From assembly GCF_009831655.1 (NCBI RefSeq), contig NZ_WRPA01000004.1, positions 186,001 through 250,000 of the forward strand: DNA of 64,000 nucleotides. Reading direction: 5' to 3'. The first letter of the stretch is position 1. The number at the start of each line of letters is the position of its first letter. The notes under the pieces are model-generated. The model saw only the letters and a list, made by a program, of their open reading frames with translations. It did not search any database and was not told where the DNA came from. Of this stretch, positions 42,968 to 51,172 are shown one piece after another. A program made the translations under genes and the position numbers. Origin of the DNA: Shewanella insulae (lineage in GTDB: Bacteria > Pseudomonadota > Gammaproteobacteria > Enterobacterales > Shewanellaceae).

Positions 42968-43873
42968 ATGATCGCAAATGAGCAGATGGTCGCCGTGCTT
43001 GAGGCACTACCGGATCCCGCGTTTATTCTATCGAGCAGCGGCAAGTATGTGGCCGTCTTCGGCGGCAGTGACGAGCGTTATTATCACGATGGTCGTTGCC
43101 TGATAGGTACCTACCTGCACGAGGTGATCAAACCCGCCAAGGCGGCCTGGTTTCTTCAGACCATAGACAGGGCGCTCTCCTGCCGCCGCCTGTTGATCGA
43201 AGAGTATGAGCTGAGCAACAAGGATGTGAAAGGGCTTCCCGAAGAGGGGCCGGTGGCACCCATCTGGTTTGAGGGGCGGATCCAGGCGCTGGACTTTCGT
43301 GTCGACGGCGAAGAGGTGGTGCTCTGGGTCGCTAGTAATATCTCTCAGCGCCATGAGCTGGAGTTAAGGCTCAGGGAGATGAGCGACACAGATCAGCTGA
43401 CAGGCCTGTTTAATCGTCGCCGTCTCGAGCGGGACTTTAGTCTGCATTTCGATAACTTCAGCGACCAGGGGATGCCGACCACCATCTTGATGCTGGATAT
43501 CGATAACCTGAAACAGATCAACGACGCCAAGGGCCACCACAAGGGAGATGAGAGCATCCTGGCCATCGCCGAGATCTGTCGCTGCGAGTTTCGCAAGACC
43601 GACTATGCCTACCGTTTCGGTGGTGATGAGTTTGTAGTAGTACTGCCCGGACTCATGCCGGCCCAGGCGATGGCCATGGTCGAAGCCCTGCATCGAAGCT
43701 TTAATCTCGCTCTATCCGCCTTGGCGGACGATGAGCTATTGGCCACCATCAGCATGGGGATGACGGGAATTAATGCAGGTGACACCTCCTATCAGGATAC
43801 GCTAAAGCGTGCCGACAAGGCCCTGTATCAGGCCAAGGCCAACGGTAAGAACCAACTGATCTTCCACCCTTAA
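42968..43873 (+). CDS. PAS-GGDEF diguanylate cyclase
   Basis: A soluble protein of about 301 residues. Residues ~1-130 form a PAS domain (VLEALPDPAFILSSSGKYVA, VFGGSDERYYHDG). Residues ~135-300 form the GGDEF domain with DTDQLTGLFNRRRLERD, LDIDNLKQINDAKGHHKGD and an intact active site YRFGGDEFVVVLPG. The inhibitory RxxD site (RKTD) stands five residues before GGDEF, so the enzyme should make cyclic di-GMP and be product-inhibited. The start is uncertain (ATG 42968 or TTG 42950). Confidence 0.92.
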   Translation: MIANEQMVAVLEALPDPAFILSSSGKYVAVFGGSDERYYHDGRCLIGTYLHEVIKPAKAAWFLQTIDRALSCRRLLIEEYELSNKDVKGLPEEGPVAPIWFEGRIQALDFRVDGEEVVLWVASNISQRHELELRLREMSDTDQLTGLFNRRRLERDFSLHFDNFSDQGMPTTILMLDIDNLKQINDAKGHHKGDESILAIAEICRCEFRKTDYAYRFGGDEFVVVLPGLMPAQAMAMVEALHRSFNLALSALADDELLATISMGMTGINAGDTSYQDTLKRADKALYQAKANGKNQLIFHP

Positions 43874-44051
43874 GTGATCTCCTCGGTGAGCGTCTGGCCG
43901 GGCGCCACCGCTATGGACAGAGACCGCCAATTCGATTGGGTCATCCGCATCTATCTTCTATAGTTTATATAACGAATCTTTAATGCAAATTCACTTGTTA
44001 ACCCCTTCTGGCAGACATACTGTTAAGGGAAACTGGTGCAGCGGAGGCATT

Positions 44052-45806
44052 ATGCAAACACAGATACAGGCAAGGATAAAACATTGGTTGAGTCTCGACA
44101 GCGATGCCAAGAGTCGCGACGAGATCCAGGCCCTGATGGATCAAGGGGAACAAGAGGAGCTGGCGGCGAGATTTGCCGGCCGTCTAACCTTCGGTACCGC
44201 GGGCATTCGCGGCGTGGTGGGCGCAGGTCCCATGCGGATGAACCGCCTGGTGGTGCAGCAGACCTCCAAGGGGGTCGCCGAATATCTTAAGGCCCAGGTG
44301 GACAATGCAGTGAGTCGCGGCGTTGTCATCGGCTACGATGGCCGCCACGACTCCAAGCAGTTTGCCGAAGATGCCGCCAGCGTGCTCACCGCTGCTGGCT
44401 TTAAGGTGTTCCTCACCGGCAAGGTGGCGCCAACGCCCCTAGTGGCCTTCGGCGTGCTGCACCTAGGGGCGGCGGCCGGTATCGTGGTGACCGCCAGTCA
44501 CAACCCGCCGCAGTACAATGGCTATAAGGTCTACTGGGGCAATGGCGCGCAGATCATTCCGCCCCATGACACAGGCATCGCGGCGCGTATCGAGCTGGCG
44601 GCCAACTCGCCGGTGGATATGTTGCCGCTGGAAACCGCCATTGAGAGTGGCAAGCTGGTGATGCTGGAGGAGGATTACTATCAGGCCTATCGTCAGGGGG
44701 TGTTACATGCCGAGGTGCTGCAAAGCCCCGCCCGTCCCGAGTTGGTGAGTCTGGCCTATACCGCCATGCACGGGGTCGGCGCCGAGATGGCCGAGACCCT
44801 GCTCAATGATATCGGGGTCAATCAGGTCTATTCGGTCGCGGCCCAGCGGGAGCCAGACGGTGACTTTCCTACGGTGAACTTCCCTAATCCCGAAGAGGCG
44901 GGGGCCATGGATCTGGTGATGGCCGAGGCTCACAAGCATGGCACCATGCTGGCCTGTGCCAACGATCCTGACGCCGACCGCTTTGCGGTGGCGGTGCGTA
45001 AACCCGGCGCTAGGCCTGAGATGCCCTCCACCGAGGCCTATCAGATGCTGACTGGAGATCAGGTTGGGGTCTTGCTGGGCCATTATCTACTCTCCCACGC
45101 CAGTGATGATCAGCGTCTGCTCTGCTGCACCATAGTCTCCTCCAGTCTGCTGACTCGCATCAGTGAGGCATGCGGCGCCCAATGCGAAACCACACTCACA
45201 GGCTTCAAGTGGCTGACCAATGTGGGCATGAGTAAACAGACTCAGGAGAACCGCTTCCTGTTCGCCTACGAAGAGGCGCTCGGCTACACGGTCGGCAGCA
45301 TGGTGTGGGACAAGGATGGTCTATCAGCCTTGGTCGCCTTCGTACAGCTCACGGCCGAGTTGGCCGCCAAGGGGGAGACTCTGTGGGATAGGCTGGAGCG
45401 CATCTATCGTCAATATGGCTATTATCTCAACCGTCAGGTGAGTATCGCGCTGAGCGGCGAGCCAGGTGCGCCCACCATAGGCGAGCAGCTAAGGGCGCTC
45501 AACCCCAGCGAGATTGCCGGACGGGCCCTGGTGTCTGTGGATGATATCAGCTTGGGCGTGCGCCGTTTTGCCGATGGCCGCGAAGAGACGATAGACCTGC
45601 CTCGCAGCGATGTGCTCATCTATCGTCTGCAAGGCAACGCCAGGGTGATAGTGCGCCCCTCGGGTACCGAGCCTAAGGTGAAGTGCTACTACGAGGTGGT
45701 CGAGCCCTTCGGCGAGCAGGAGGGGCTGGACGAGGTGCAGCGCCGCGCAGAGTCCGCCATGGAGGAATTTGTCACCCGGCATCAGGCGGGCTTGCCTAAG
45801 GCTTAA
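44052..45806 (+). CDS. Alpha-phosphohexomutase (phosphoglucomutase/phosphomannomutase family)
   Basis: A 584-residue enzyme moving phosphate between C1 and C6 of hexoses. ATG 44052 has GGAGG four bases upstream; a longer frame starts 23 codons earlier without one. Motifs: FGTAGIRGVVGAGPMRMN, phosphoserine loop VTASHNPPQYNGYKVYWGNG (~136), metal loop CANDPDADRFAVAV, sugar loop FAYEEALGYTVG and phosphate-binding VRPSGTEPKVKCYYEV. The length and sequence fit the PGM2/PgcA-like branch, which acts on glucose or ribose phosphates. Confidence 0.93.
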   Translation: MQTQIQARIKHWLSLDSDAKSRDEIQALMDQGEQEELAARFAGRLTFGTAGIRGVVGAGPMRMNRLVVQQTSKGVAEYLKAQVDNAVSRGVVIGYDGRHDSKQFAEDAASVLTAAGFKVFLTGKVAPTPLVAFGVLHLGAAAGIVVTASHNPPQYNGYKVYWGNGAQIIPPHDTGIAARIELAANSPVDMLPLETAIESGKLVMLEEDYYQAYRQGVLHAEVLQSPARPELVSLAYTAMHGVGAEMAETLLNDIGVNQVYSVAAQREPDGDFPTVNFPNPEEAGAMDLVMAEAHKHGTMLACANDPDADRFAVAVRKPGARPEMPSTEAYQMLTGDQVGVLLGHYLLSHASDDQRLLCCTIVSSSLLTRISEACGAQCETTLTGFKWLTNVGMSKQTQENRFLFAYEEALGYTVGSMVWDKDGLSALVAFVQLTAELAAKGETLWDRLERIYRQYGYYLNRQVSIALSGEPGAPTIGEQLRALNPSEIAGRALVSVDDISLGVRRFADGREETIDLPRSDVLIYRLQGNARVIVRPSGTEPKVKCYYEVVEPFGEQEGLDEVQRRAESAMEEFVTRHQAGLPKA

Positions 45807-45821
45807 CGCTTAACGCTTAAT
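45801..45821. repeat. 7-base triplicate at the phosphohexomutase stop
   Basis: GCTTAAC, GCTTAAC and GCTTAAT follow one another; the first contains the stop codon. Confidence 0.6.
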
Positions 45822-45859
45822 GCCAGGAATCGAGTCAGGGTTTGCTAACCGATTGACAG

Positions 45860-45885
45860 CCTACTGACACTAGGTTGTCAGTAGG
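45860..45885 (+). other. Hairpin upstream of the VOC gene
   Basis: CCTACTGACA pairs with TGTCAGTAGG around six bases. It is followed by G's rather than T's, so it is a weak terminator at best or an element in the leader of the VOC gene. Confidence 0.45.
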
Positions 45886-45964
45886 GGGGCGTTAAGCTTT
45901 TCTTACTGACCGAGTGAGGGAGACGCTCAGGGTTGAGCGTCGCATTCGGGTCATTAAGGAGAGC

Positions 45965-46381
45965 ATGATGCAAGAGCAGCAAGTGTTACAACAGGCACCA
46001 TTACAACAGGCACCTTTAGTCTGGGGCGAGATCGCCGTCGAGGATATGGCGCGTGCCAAGGCCTTCTACCAGACTCAGTTCGGGGTGCGTTTTCGCGATG
46101 AGCTGATGTTTGGCATGGAGATGGCCATACTCGAGACTGAAGCGCCCCAGGCGGCCAGCATCGCCCTGGTAAAACATGATATGATGCGCCCAAGTGGGGC
46201 TGGCAGCATCCTCTATCTTCACCTTAGCGATCATCTGGCGCCGCTGGTGGAGAGGCTGGAGCAAAATGGCGTCGAGATAGCCCTGCCTATCATGGCTATC
46301 AAGGAAGGGGAGTGCGGCTATAGCTGCGTCATCTTCGACAGCGAAGGCAATCGCGTCGGCCTCTGGGCGTCGGCTAAATAG
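45965..46381 (+). CDS. VOC-family (glyoxalase/bleomycin resistance-like) protein
   Basis: A 138-residue vicinal-oxygen-chelate fold: PLVWGEIAVEDMARAKAFYQ TQFG opening strand-helix, AGSILYLHLSDHLAPLVERL and the closing CGYSCVIFDSEGNRVGLWAS. AAGGAG precedes the double ATG at 45965/45968. The N terminus has a small QQ/APLQQ duplication (LQQAPLQQAPL). VOC proteins include lyases, dioxygenases and binding proteins; nothing tells which here. Confidence 0.85.
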   Translation: MMQEQQVLQQAPLQQAPLVWGEIAVEDMARAKAFYQTQFGVRFRDELMFGMEMAILETEAPQAASIALVKHDMMRPSGAGSILYLHLSDHLAPLVERLEQNGVEIALPIMAIKEGECGYSCVIFDSEGNRVGLWASAK

Positions 46382-46430
46382 CTTAATTAACGCTTTGACT
46401 CTGACAGCTACATACTAGCCGATAGGTAAA

Positions 46431-46452
46431 TGCAAGCGCCGAGGCGCTTGCA
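46431..46452. other. Perfect GC-rich dyad between the VOC and GyrI-like genes
   Basis: TGCAAGCGCC and GGCGCTTGCA flank two bases. No T tract follows, so it may be an operator or a leader hairpin 33 bases before the GyrI-like gene. Confidence 0.5.
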
Positions 46453-46485
46453 AGTTATGCAAAGGATATAACAGAAGGAATTGAG

Positions 46486-46944
46486 ATGAAGACGATAAAC
46501 CTCGCCCCCAAGTCCCTGGTTGGCATGAGTGTTCGCACCAACAATGGAGTCGAGTCTGAGGCTGCGACGCAGCAAATCGCTCCCCTCTGGCAGGCCTTCA
46601 TGGGGCAGTATGGCGAGCAGATCTTCGGCAAGCTGCCTGTGTATGGGGTCTATTACGACTATGCTAGCGACATGGATGGCGACTATAGCCTGATGACGGC
46701 GGTCGAGGCGGGCACCATCGAGCCTGACGACAAGTTAACGCCGCTCACCTTAGAGGGTGGTAACTACCTCTGTTTCAGCGCCACGGGAGAGATGCCCCAG
46801 GCAGTGATCTCACTCTGGCAGCAGATTTGGGCCTATTTCCAACGTCCCGATTGTCCCTATCGTCGTCAGTATCTGACCGATTTCGAGTGCTACGTCCAGC
46901 CTGACAGCGTCGATATCTATATCGGCGTCCACGTCGAAGTTTAG
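46486..46944 (+). CDS. GyrI-like/AraC effector-binding domain protein
   Basis: A 152-residue stand-alone ligand-binding domain: KSLVGMSVRTNNGVE, IAPLWQAFMGQYGEQIFGKL, YGVYYDYASDMDGDYSLMTA and the terminal VDIYIGVHVEV are marks of GyrI-like small-molecule binders. AGAAGGAA precedes the ATG. It lies 100 bases before a WYL-domain regulator, an arrangement that suggests a shared response to a small molecule. Confidence 0.87.
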   Translation: MKTINLAPKSLVGMSVRTNNGVESEAATQQIAPLWQAFMGQYGEQIFGKLPVYGVYYDYASDMDGDYSLMTAVEAGTIEPDDKLTPLTLEGGNYLCFSATGEMPQAVISLWQQIWAYFQRPDCPYRRQYLTDFECYVQPDSVDIYIGVHVEV

Positions 46945-47044
46945 ATAGGTAGAGGTCTAGTCAACGTCTAGTTAAGTCGAGATTTAGTCACATCCAGTCA
47001 TAGTCACCACGGGCCGTCCAAAGGGCGGCCGTTTCAGGTAAGTT

Positions 47045-47731
47045 ATGCGCCGCGCCGATCGCCTATTTCAAATCGTACAAATTCTAAGACACAGACGCCT
47101 CACCACGGCTAAGCAGCTGGCGGAGCGACTCGAGGTCTCTAGCCGTACCATCTATCGGGATATTCAGGACCTCTGCCTGTCGGGGATCCCCATCGAAGGC
47201 GAGGCCGGCGTCGGCTATCTGCTACGCCAGGAGGTGAATGTACCGCCACTGATGTTTAACGAGCAGGAGCTGGAGGCGATACAGGTGGGGATGCGTATGG
47301 TGCAGGCCCAGGGGGGCCACGAGCTGGCCAGCGCCGCCAAGCAGGCGATGATCAAGGTCGAAGCCGTATTGCCAGAGCGGCTCAAGGCCTATCAATCCTT
47401 GATGTTTGCCCCCGATTTCTACAGCGACGGGCAGCTGTTTTCCTTTCTCGACCTGCTTCGCAAGACCGCCCGAGAGCGGGAATATATTCTGCTGAGCTAT
47501 CAAGACGTAAAACAGAGCGCTAGCGAACGCCAGGTACGCCCCCTTGCGCTCTATTACTGGCAAGGGGTCTGGACACTGCTAGCCTGGTGCGAACTGCGCG
47601 GTGATTTTCGTAACTTTCGTGTCGATCGCATAGTGGGCGTCTTGCCACTCGCCAGCCACTTCCCCCACACGCCGGGTCAGGAGATGCCAGATTACATCGC
47701 CATGATGCAGGCGCAGCATGGCGAGTGCTAA
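47045..47731 (+). CDS. YafY-type HTH regulator with WYL domain
   Basis: A 228-residue regulator: N-terminal HTH_11 winged helix (MRRADRLFQIVQILRHRRLT, SRTIYRDIQDLCLSGIPIEG) and a C-terminal WYL domain (RPLALYYWQGVWTLLAWCEL, RNFRVDRIVGV). WYL domains bind small ligands or nucleic acids. It probably controls the preceding GyrI-like gene. A GC-rich inverted repeat (CGGGCCGTCC/GGGCGGCCG) lies just upstream. Confidence 0.92.
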   Translation: MRRADRLFQIVQILRHRRLTTAKQLAERLEVSSRTIYRDIQDLCLSGIPIEGEAGVGYLLRQEVNVPPLMFNEQELEAIQVGMRMVQAQGGHELASAAKQAMIKVEAVLPERLKAYQSLMFAPDFYSDGQLFSFLDLLRKTAREREYILLSYQDVKQSASERQVRPLALYYWQGVWTLLAWCELRGDFRNFRVDRIVGVLPLASHFPHTPGQEMPDYIAMMQAQHGEC

Positions 47732-47755
47732 CGGCCTTGCCAGTAGTACCTTAAA

Positions 47756-48067
47756 TTATTCCGGCAGCAGCGGGCGCATGAAGCTGCGTTCATAGCGGCG
47801 GATAAATTTGTGCTCATTGGCGTACTCGAAGGCGGCGATGCACTCTTTGTCATGTGCTGAGGCCTCGCGATACTGCTCGTAGCTGGCGAGCGATGGAAAG
47901 CTAAACAGCGCCAGGGCGATATCGTTGGCGCCCTCGCTGGGCAGGAAATAGCCGTGATGTTGTCCGCCAAACTTAGCCACCAAAGGCAGCCAAAGTTTGG
48001 CATAGTGCTCAAACTTATCCAGCTTATCCGGGTCGATAATGTATTTCACGTGACAGGTTACCGCCAT
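47756..48067 (-). CDS. NIPSNAP-family protein
   Basis: A 103-residue ferredoxin-like fold protein: VTCHVKYIIDPDKLDKFEHY, FPSLASYEQYREASA and the C-terminal ERSFMRPLLPE are NIPSNAP marks. It lies 12 bases after azlD on the same strand and so is probably part of the azl transcript. Family function is poorly defined; bacterial members are often dimeric and of unknown substrate. Confidence 0.85.
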   Translation of the reverse strand: MAVTCHVKYIIDPDKLDKFEHYAKLWLPLVAKFGGQHHGYFLPSEGANDIALALFSFPSLASYEQYREASAHDKECIAAFEYANEHKFIRRYERSFMRPLLPE

Positions 48068-48079
48068 CTTAATTTCTCC

Positions 48080-48385
48080 CTAATGTATGATGAAAAACAG
48101 CGCCATACTCACCAGCACGGTCAGCAGTGTGTTGCGGGTAAAGTAGGCGAGTAATACGGCAACCAGGCCGCAGATGAGGTAGCTATTGTCGTATGTGATC
48201 GCCAGCTGTTGTCCCCGCATGAAGAGTATGGGGGCGGCGATGGCGGTTAGTACCGCTGGCGCCGAATACCCGAGAAACTGCAGGGTGTTTTTACTCAGGC
48301 GCAGTGGCAGTTTGGGCTCGAGAAACAGGTAACGACTGAGGAAGATCACCGCCGTCATGGCGATTAGGGTAAGCCAGATCATCAT
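48080..48385 (-). CDS. azlD: AzlD-family small membrane subunit of an amino-acid exporter
   Basis: A 101-residue protein with about four membrane helices (MIWLTLIAMTAVIFLSRYLF, GYSAPAVLTAIAAPILF, YLICGLVAVLLAYFTRN, LLTVLVSMALFFII). It pairs with AzlC in branched-chain amino-acid export (BrnFE/AzlCD type). It overlaps the end of azlC by four bases, so production is coupled. Confidence 0.93.
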   Translation of the reverse strand: MMIWLTLIAMTAVIFLSRYLFLEPKLPLRLSKNTLQFLGYSAPAVLTAIAAPILFMRGQQLAITYDNSYLICGLVAVLLAYFTRNTLLTVLVSMALFFIIH

Positions 48386-49227
48386 GCCTGCCTCCAGGGT
48401 TCACCGCTGAGTTTGGCGTAGAGCTGGCCGCAGGCCATGCCAGTCAAGGAGGCGATAAGCAGCCCCGCCTGCAGCTCCATCAGGGCGCACACCACGCTGG
48501 CTACCATGGCGACTAGCACACACACCAGGATTGAGGGGCGTTTCACCGCTGGCACCACTATGGCGATGAAGGTGGCGGCGATGGCGAAATCCAGCCCCAA
48601 GGCGTCCAGATTCTCTATCTTATGGCCCAGGGTTATCCCCATTGCCGTGGCCAGGTTCCACCCCAGGTAGAAGCTAAAACCGCCGCCGAAGGCGAACCAG
48701 GGATCCAGACTGCGCTGTTTGCCCAGATTGGCGATGGCAAACAGCTCGTCGGTGAGCAGAAAGCCCAGGGTGAGTCGCCACTTAAGTGGCAAGGGACTTA
48801 CCTGCGGGCGCATCGCCATGCCATAGAGCAGGTGGCGCGAGGTGATCAACAAGGTGGTGATTAGTATGCTAGCAAGGCCAATGCCCGCCTTGATCATCCC
48901 AAGCGCCACAAGCTGGGCCGCGCCGGCGAAGACCAGGGCGGACATGGCCTGACTCTGCAGCGGCGTGAGCCCGGCGTCTATGGCAAAAGAACCTGCGAGT
49001 ATGCCCCAGGGAACGACTGCTAGTGTCAGGGGCGAGATGGCCAGCGCTCCCTTGAGCGCCGCACGTATCGGTGAGCCATTTTCAAGCCTTTCGTTGTCTA
49101 GTCTTCCGTTGTCGCACATAGTTCTTTTGGCGTTTGCGCTGTATGCATCTGCGTTTTTGGCATCTGGGCTTTCGGCGGCCGAGTCGGGCAAAGGCTTTTT
49201 CGAGTCTGGTTGAGGTTCGCGTGTCAT
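48382..49227 (-). CDS. azlC: AzlC-family permease with an unusual repeat-built N terminus
   Basis: The large subunit of a branched-chain amino-acid exporter, with about seven helices from residue 60 on: ISPLTLAVVPWGILAGSFAI, GLTPLQSQAMSALVFAGAAQ, HLLYGMAMRP and GFLLTDELFAIAN are family marks. The first ~55 residues are hydrophilic, unlike usual AzlC proteins that start near the first helix, and are built from 15-base units (49129-49173) giving DAKNA-DAYSA-NAKRT. The start at 49227 lacks a strong ribosome site; an internal start at MCDNGRL is possible. Confidence 0.9.
   Translation of the reverse strand: MTREPQPDSKKPLPDSAAESPDAKNADAYSANAKRTMCDNGRLDNERLENGSPIRAALKGALAISPLTLAVVPWGILAGSFAIDAGLTPLQSQAMSALVFAGAAQLVALGMIKAGIGLASILITTLLITSRHLLYGMAMRPQVSPLPLKWRLTLGFLLTDELFAIANLGKQRSLDPWFAFGGGFSFYLGWNLATAMGITLGHKIENLDALGLDFAIAATFIAIVVPAVKRPSILVCVLVAMVASVVCALMELQAGLLIASLTGMACGQLYAKLSGEPWRQA
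49129..49173. repeat. 15-base degenerate repeat in the azlC N-terminal extension
   Basis: GGCGTTTGCGCTGTA, TGCATCTGCGTTTTT and GGCATCTGGGCTTTC are consecutive 15-mers; a related pair, TTTCGTTGTCTAGTC and TTCCGTTGTCGCACA, stands at 49089-49118. Translated on the minus strand they give D/N-A-x-x-A and L-D/E-N-x-x pentapeptides. Confidence 0.65.
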
Positions 49228-49335
49228 CTTAGCTGGTTTTAATTGAGGAATTATTCGACCTTACTAGAAAAGGGCGCACCTGGCTTGTACATTGTTGCGC
49301 TGTTTTTTTCCTGTTTTGCCTTACCGATTGGGCTA

Positions 49336-50337
49336 TTAGCCTATTGACCTACTGGCTTCGACCTCTCTGGCATACTGGCCCGGGGTGACGCCCATGGCGC
49401 GTTTGAAGTGACGATTGAGGTGACTCTGATCGTGAAAACCACAGGCTAGCGCCACCTCCAGCAGCTTGGATCCCTGGCGGATCATCTGTTTGGCCAATCG
49501 AATACGCCCCTGGATCTGGTAGGCGTGGGGTGGCAGACCATACTGGCGCTGAAACTGCTTGATCAGATAGAAGGGGCTGAGGCCCGCCAGTTTGGCCAGG
49601 GCATCGAGGGAGACATCGGCGGCCGGCATATCATCCAGAAACTGCTTTACCAGTGCCAGCTGCGCCGTTGGCCGCAGTGACTTCTCGACCGGGCGACTTG
49701 CACCATGGCGGGACATCAGGCGTGCCAGGCTGGTGTAGATAAGACTCTCACGTAGCAGGGCATTGTCTGAGGAGCTTAATGTGTCGAAGGTGAGGCGTAA
49801 CAGCTCCGCTAATGGTTTGTCGTGCACCACTGGCTCGGGAAAATAGGGCGCGTCGCCACTTTTACCGCCTAGCTCGTCATGGACCCTGGCAAACTGCTGC
49901 GGCAGGGGATACATGGCGCGATAGGACCAGCCAAAATCTGTGGCCGAGCGGCCGTTATGCACCTCGTCGGCGTTCACCAATATGATGCTATGCTGAGGCG
50001 CCGTGTGATCGCTGCCGGTGCGATAGAAACGCTGGGCGCCGGTTTCGATAACGCCCACCGTATAGCCCTCATGGCAATGGCGTGAGAAATTTTGCTGATG
50101 GTAACTGGCAGCCAGTAGCTCTATGCCGCCCAGCTCCTTTGCCAGGCTGAAGTTGGCCTGCTCTTTTGTCTGATCCTTTTCTCGGACTTTTGCTTGGGCC
50201 TTTGCCGATTTACGGCCGAGACTTTGGGGATCAGCAACGGCATTCTTGGCTGTTAACCATGTTGCCGTTAACTCTGTTACTGTTAACCCTTTTGCAGTTA
50301 AAGCAGGCGCTGTTGATTTCGAGGCTGGTGACTTCAT
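49336..50337 (-). CDS. AraC-family regulator with N-terminal repeat extension
   Basis: A cupin-type AraC regulator. After ~65 low-complexity residues, a ligand-binding cupin (HCHEGYTVGVIETGAQRFYR, HSIILVNADEVHNG) runs to ~residue 200, then two helix-turn-helix units (VSLDALAKLAGLSPFYLIKQ, LLEVALACGFHDQSHLNRHF, KRAMGVTPGQYA). It reads into azlCD, so it probably regulates them, as seen for AraC-azlCD neighbours elsewhere. The N terminus contains LTAKG-LTVTE-LTATW-LTAKN from four 15-base units. GTG 50355 is an alternative start; the real start could also lie after the repeats. Confidence 0.87.
   Translation of the reverse strand: MKSPASKSTAPALTAKGLTVTELTATWLTAKNAVADPQSLGRKSAKAQAKVREKDQTKEQANFSLAKELGGIELLAASYHQQNFSRHCHEGYTVGVIETGAQRFYRTGSDHTAPQHSIILVNADEVHNGRSATDFGWSYRAMYPLPQQFARVHDELGGKSGDAPYFPEPVVHDKPLAELLRLTFDTLSSSDNALLRESLIYTSLARLMSRHGASRPVEKSLRPTAQLALVKQFLDDMPAADVSLDALAKLAGLSPFYLIKQFQRQYGLPPHAYQIQGRIRLAKQMIRQGSKLLEVALACGFHDQSHLNRHFKRAMGVTPGQYAREVEASRSIG
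50252..50311. repeat. 15-base degenerate repeat in the araC-type gene, four units
   Basis: GTTAACCATGTTGCC, GTTAACTCTGTTACT, GTTAACCCTTTTGCA and GTTAAAGCAGGCGCT are consecutive, encoding LTxxx pentapeptides on the minus strand. Confidence 0.8.
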
Positions 50338-50534
50338 GGATGTTTGGGCTATCACTTTATACTCGCGTCGAGAGGCCTATGCTCAGTGGTTACTACTCAA
50401 TAGTTCTGGTTCGTCACTGGTTTGTATCGGCTCTTAGCCATCATAGCCTAAATGAGTTGACTGTTTTTGTACAAAATTGGCCTCTGTTTGAAATCGACTA
50501 AAGCAGATTATGGCGACTTGGGTGGTACACTCAG

Positions 50535-51068
50535 GTGAGAGGCAAGCGCAATACGCAAAGCACGAGGAGCAGAAAGATTAACCGTCAAGGCACGAATATT
50601 AAGGAGGCTTGTGTTCAGGGCACTGGCATTCAGGGCACAAGCGTTAAACATGGGGCCGAGCAGGTCGACTGCTTTCCCTTAGTGATCTTCGATGGCAGCT
50701 GTAACCTGTGCCACGGCGCGGTGCGTTTCATCGTCAGGCGCGACAGGCGCCAGCATTTCAAATTCGCCTCGATTCAGAGCGAGACGGCCCAGCGGCTATT
50801 GGCTAGGCGTGGGATAAACGTGGATCTTGAGGATCTCAGCAGCTTCTATCTGCTACGTGAGCAAGAGGTACTGGCCCAGAGCGAGGCGGCGCTGGCGGTA
50901 GCAAGTCAACTCGATGGCCTCTGGCCCTTGTTGAGGATATTGAAAGTGCTGCCCAGGGGGCTGCGAGACTGGGGCTATCGACAGATAGCCAATCGGCGTT
51001 ATCGTCTGTTTGGTCGCAGAGCCTGCGCCCTGCCATCCGAGGTAGACAGGGCCAGATTTATCGACTGA
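50535..51068 (+). CDS. DCC-family thiol-disulfide oxidoreductase (DUF393)
   Basis: The core starts FPLVIFDGSCNLCHGAVRFI, with the DxxCxxC motif of the family; QSETAQRLLARRGI and LPRGLRDWGYRQIANRRYRLFG complete it. About 45 residues before the core are low-complexity and built of 15-base units (RQGTN-IKEAC-VQGTG-IQGTS-VKHGA), much longer than usual for the family. The frame begins at GTG 50535; no ATG exists in frame before the core. The redox partner is unknown. Confidence 0.85.
   Translation: MRGKRNTQSTRSRKINRQGTNIKEACVQGTGIQGTSVKHGAEQVDCFPLVIFDGSCNLCHGAVRFIVRRDRRQHFKFASIQSETAQRLLARRGINVDLEDLSSFYLLREQEVLAQSEAALAVASQLDGLWPLLRILKVLPRGLRDWGYRQIANRRYRLFGRRACALPSEVDRARFID
50583..50657. repeat. 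15-base degenerate repeat in the DCC gene, five units
   Basis: CGTCAAGGCACGAAT, ATTAAGGAGGCTTGT, GTTCAGGGCACTGGC, ATTCAGGGCACAAGC and GTTAAACATGGGGCC are consecutive and in frame. Confidence 0.8.
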
Positions 51069-51092
51069 ATCGGGTCTATTTCGGCTGACTAA

Positions 51093-51169
51093 TGTTCAGA
51101 AACTAGTGCTCAGAAACTAGAGCCCAGAAACCAGTAATAAAAGTCCAGAAACCAGAGCCTAAAGAGCAG
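51093..51169. repeat. 14-base degenerate tandem repeat between the DCC and panP genes
   Basis: TGTTCAGAAACTAG, TGCTCAGAAACTAG and AGCCCAGAAACCAG are adjacent (51093-51134). Two more related units (CCAGAAACCAG and AGCCTAAAGAGCAG) follow after a nine-base break. The array fills the 104-base space between the two stop codons. Confidence 0.8.
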
Positions 51170-51172
51170 AGA

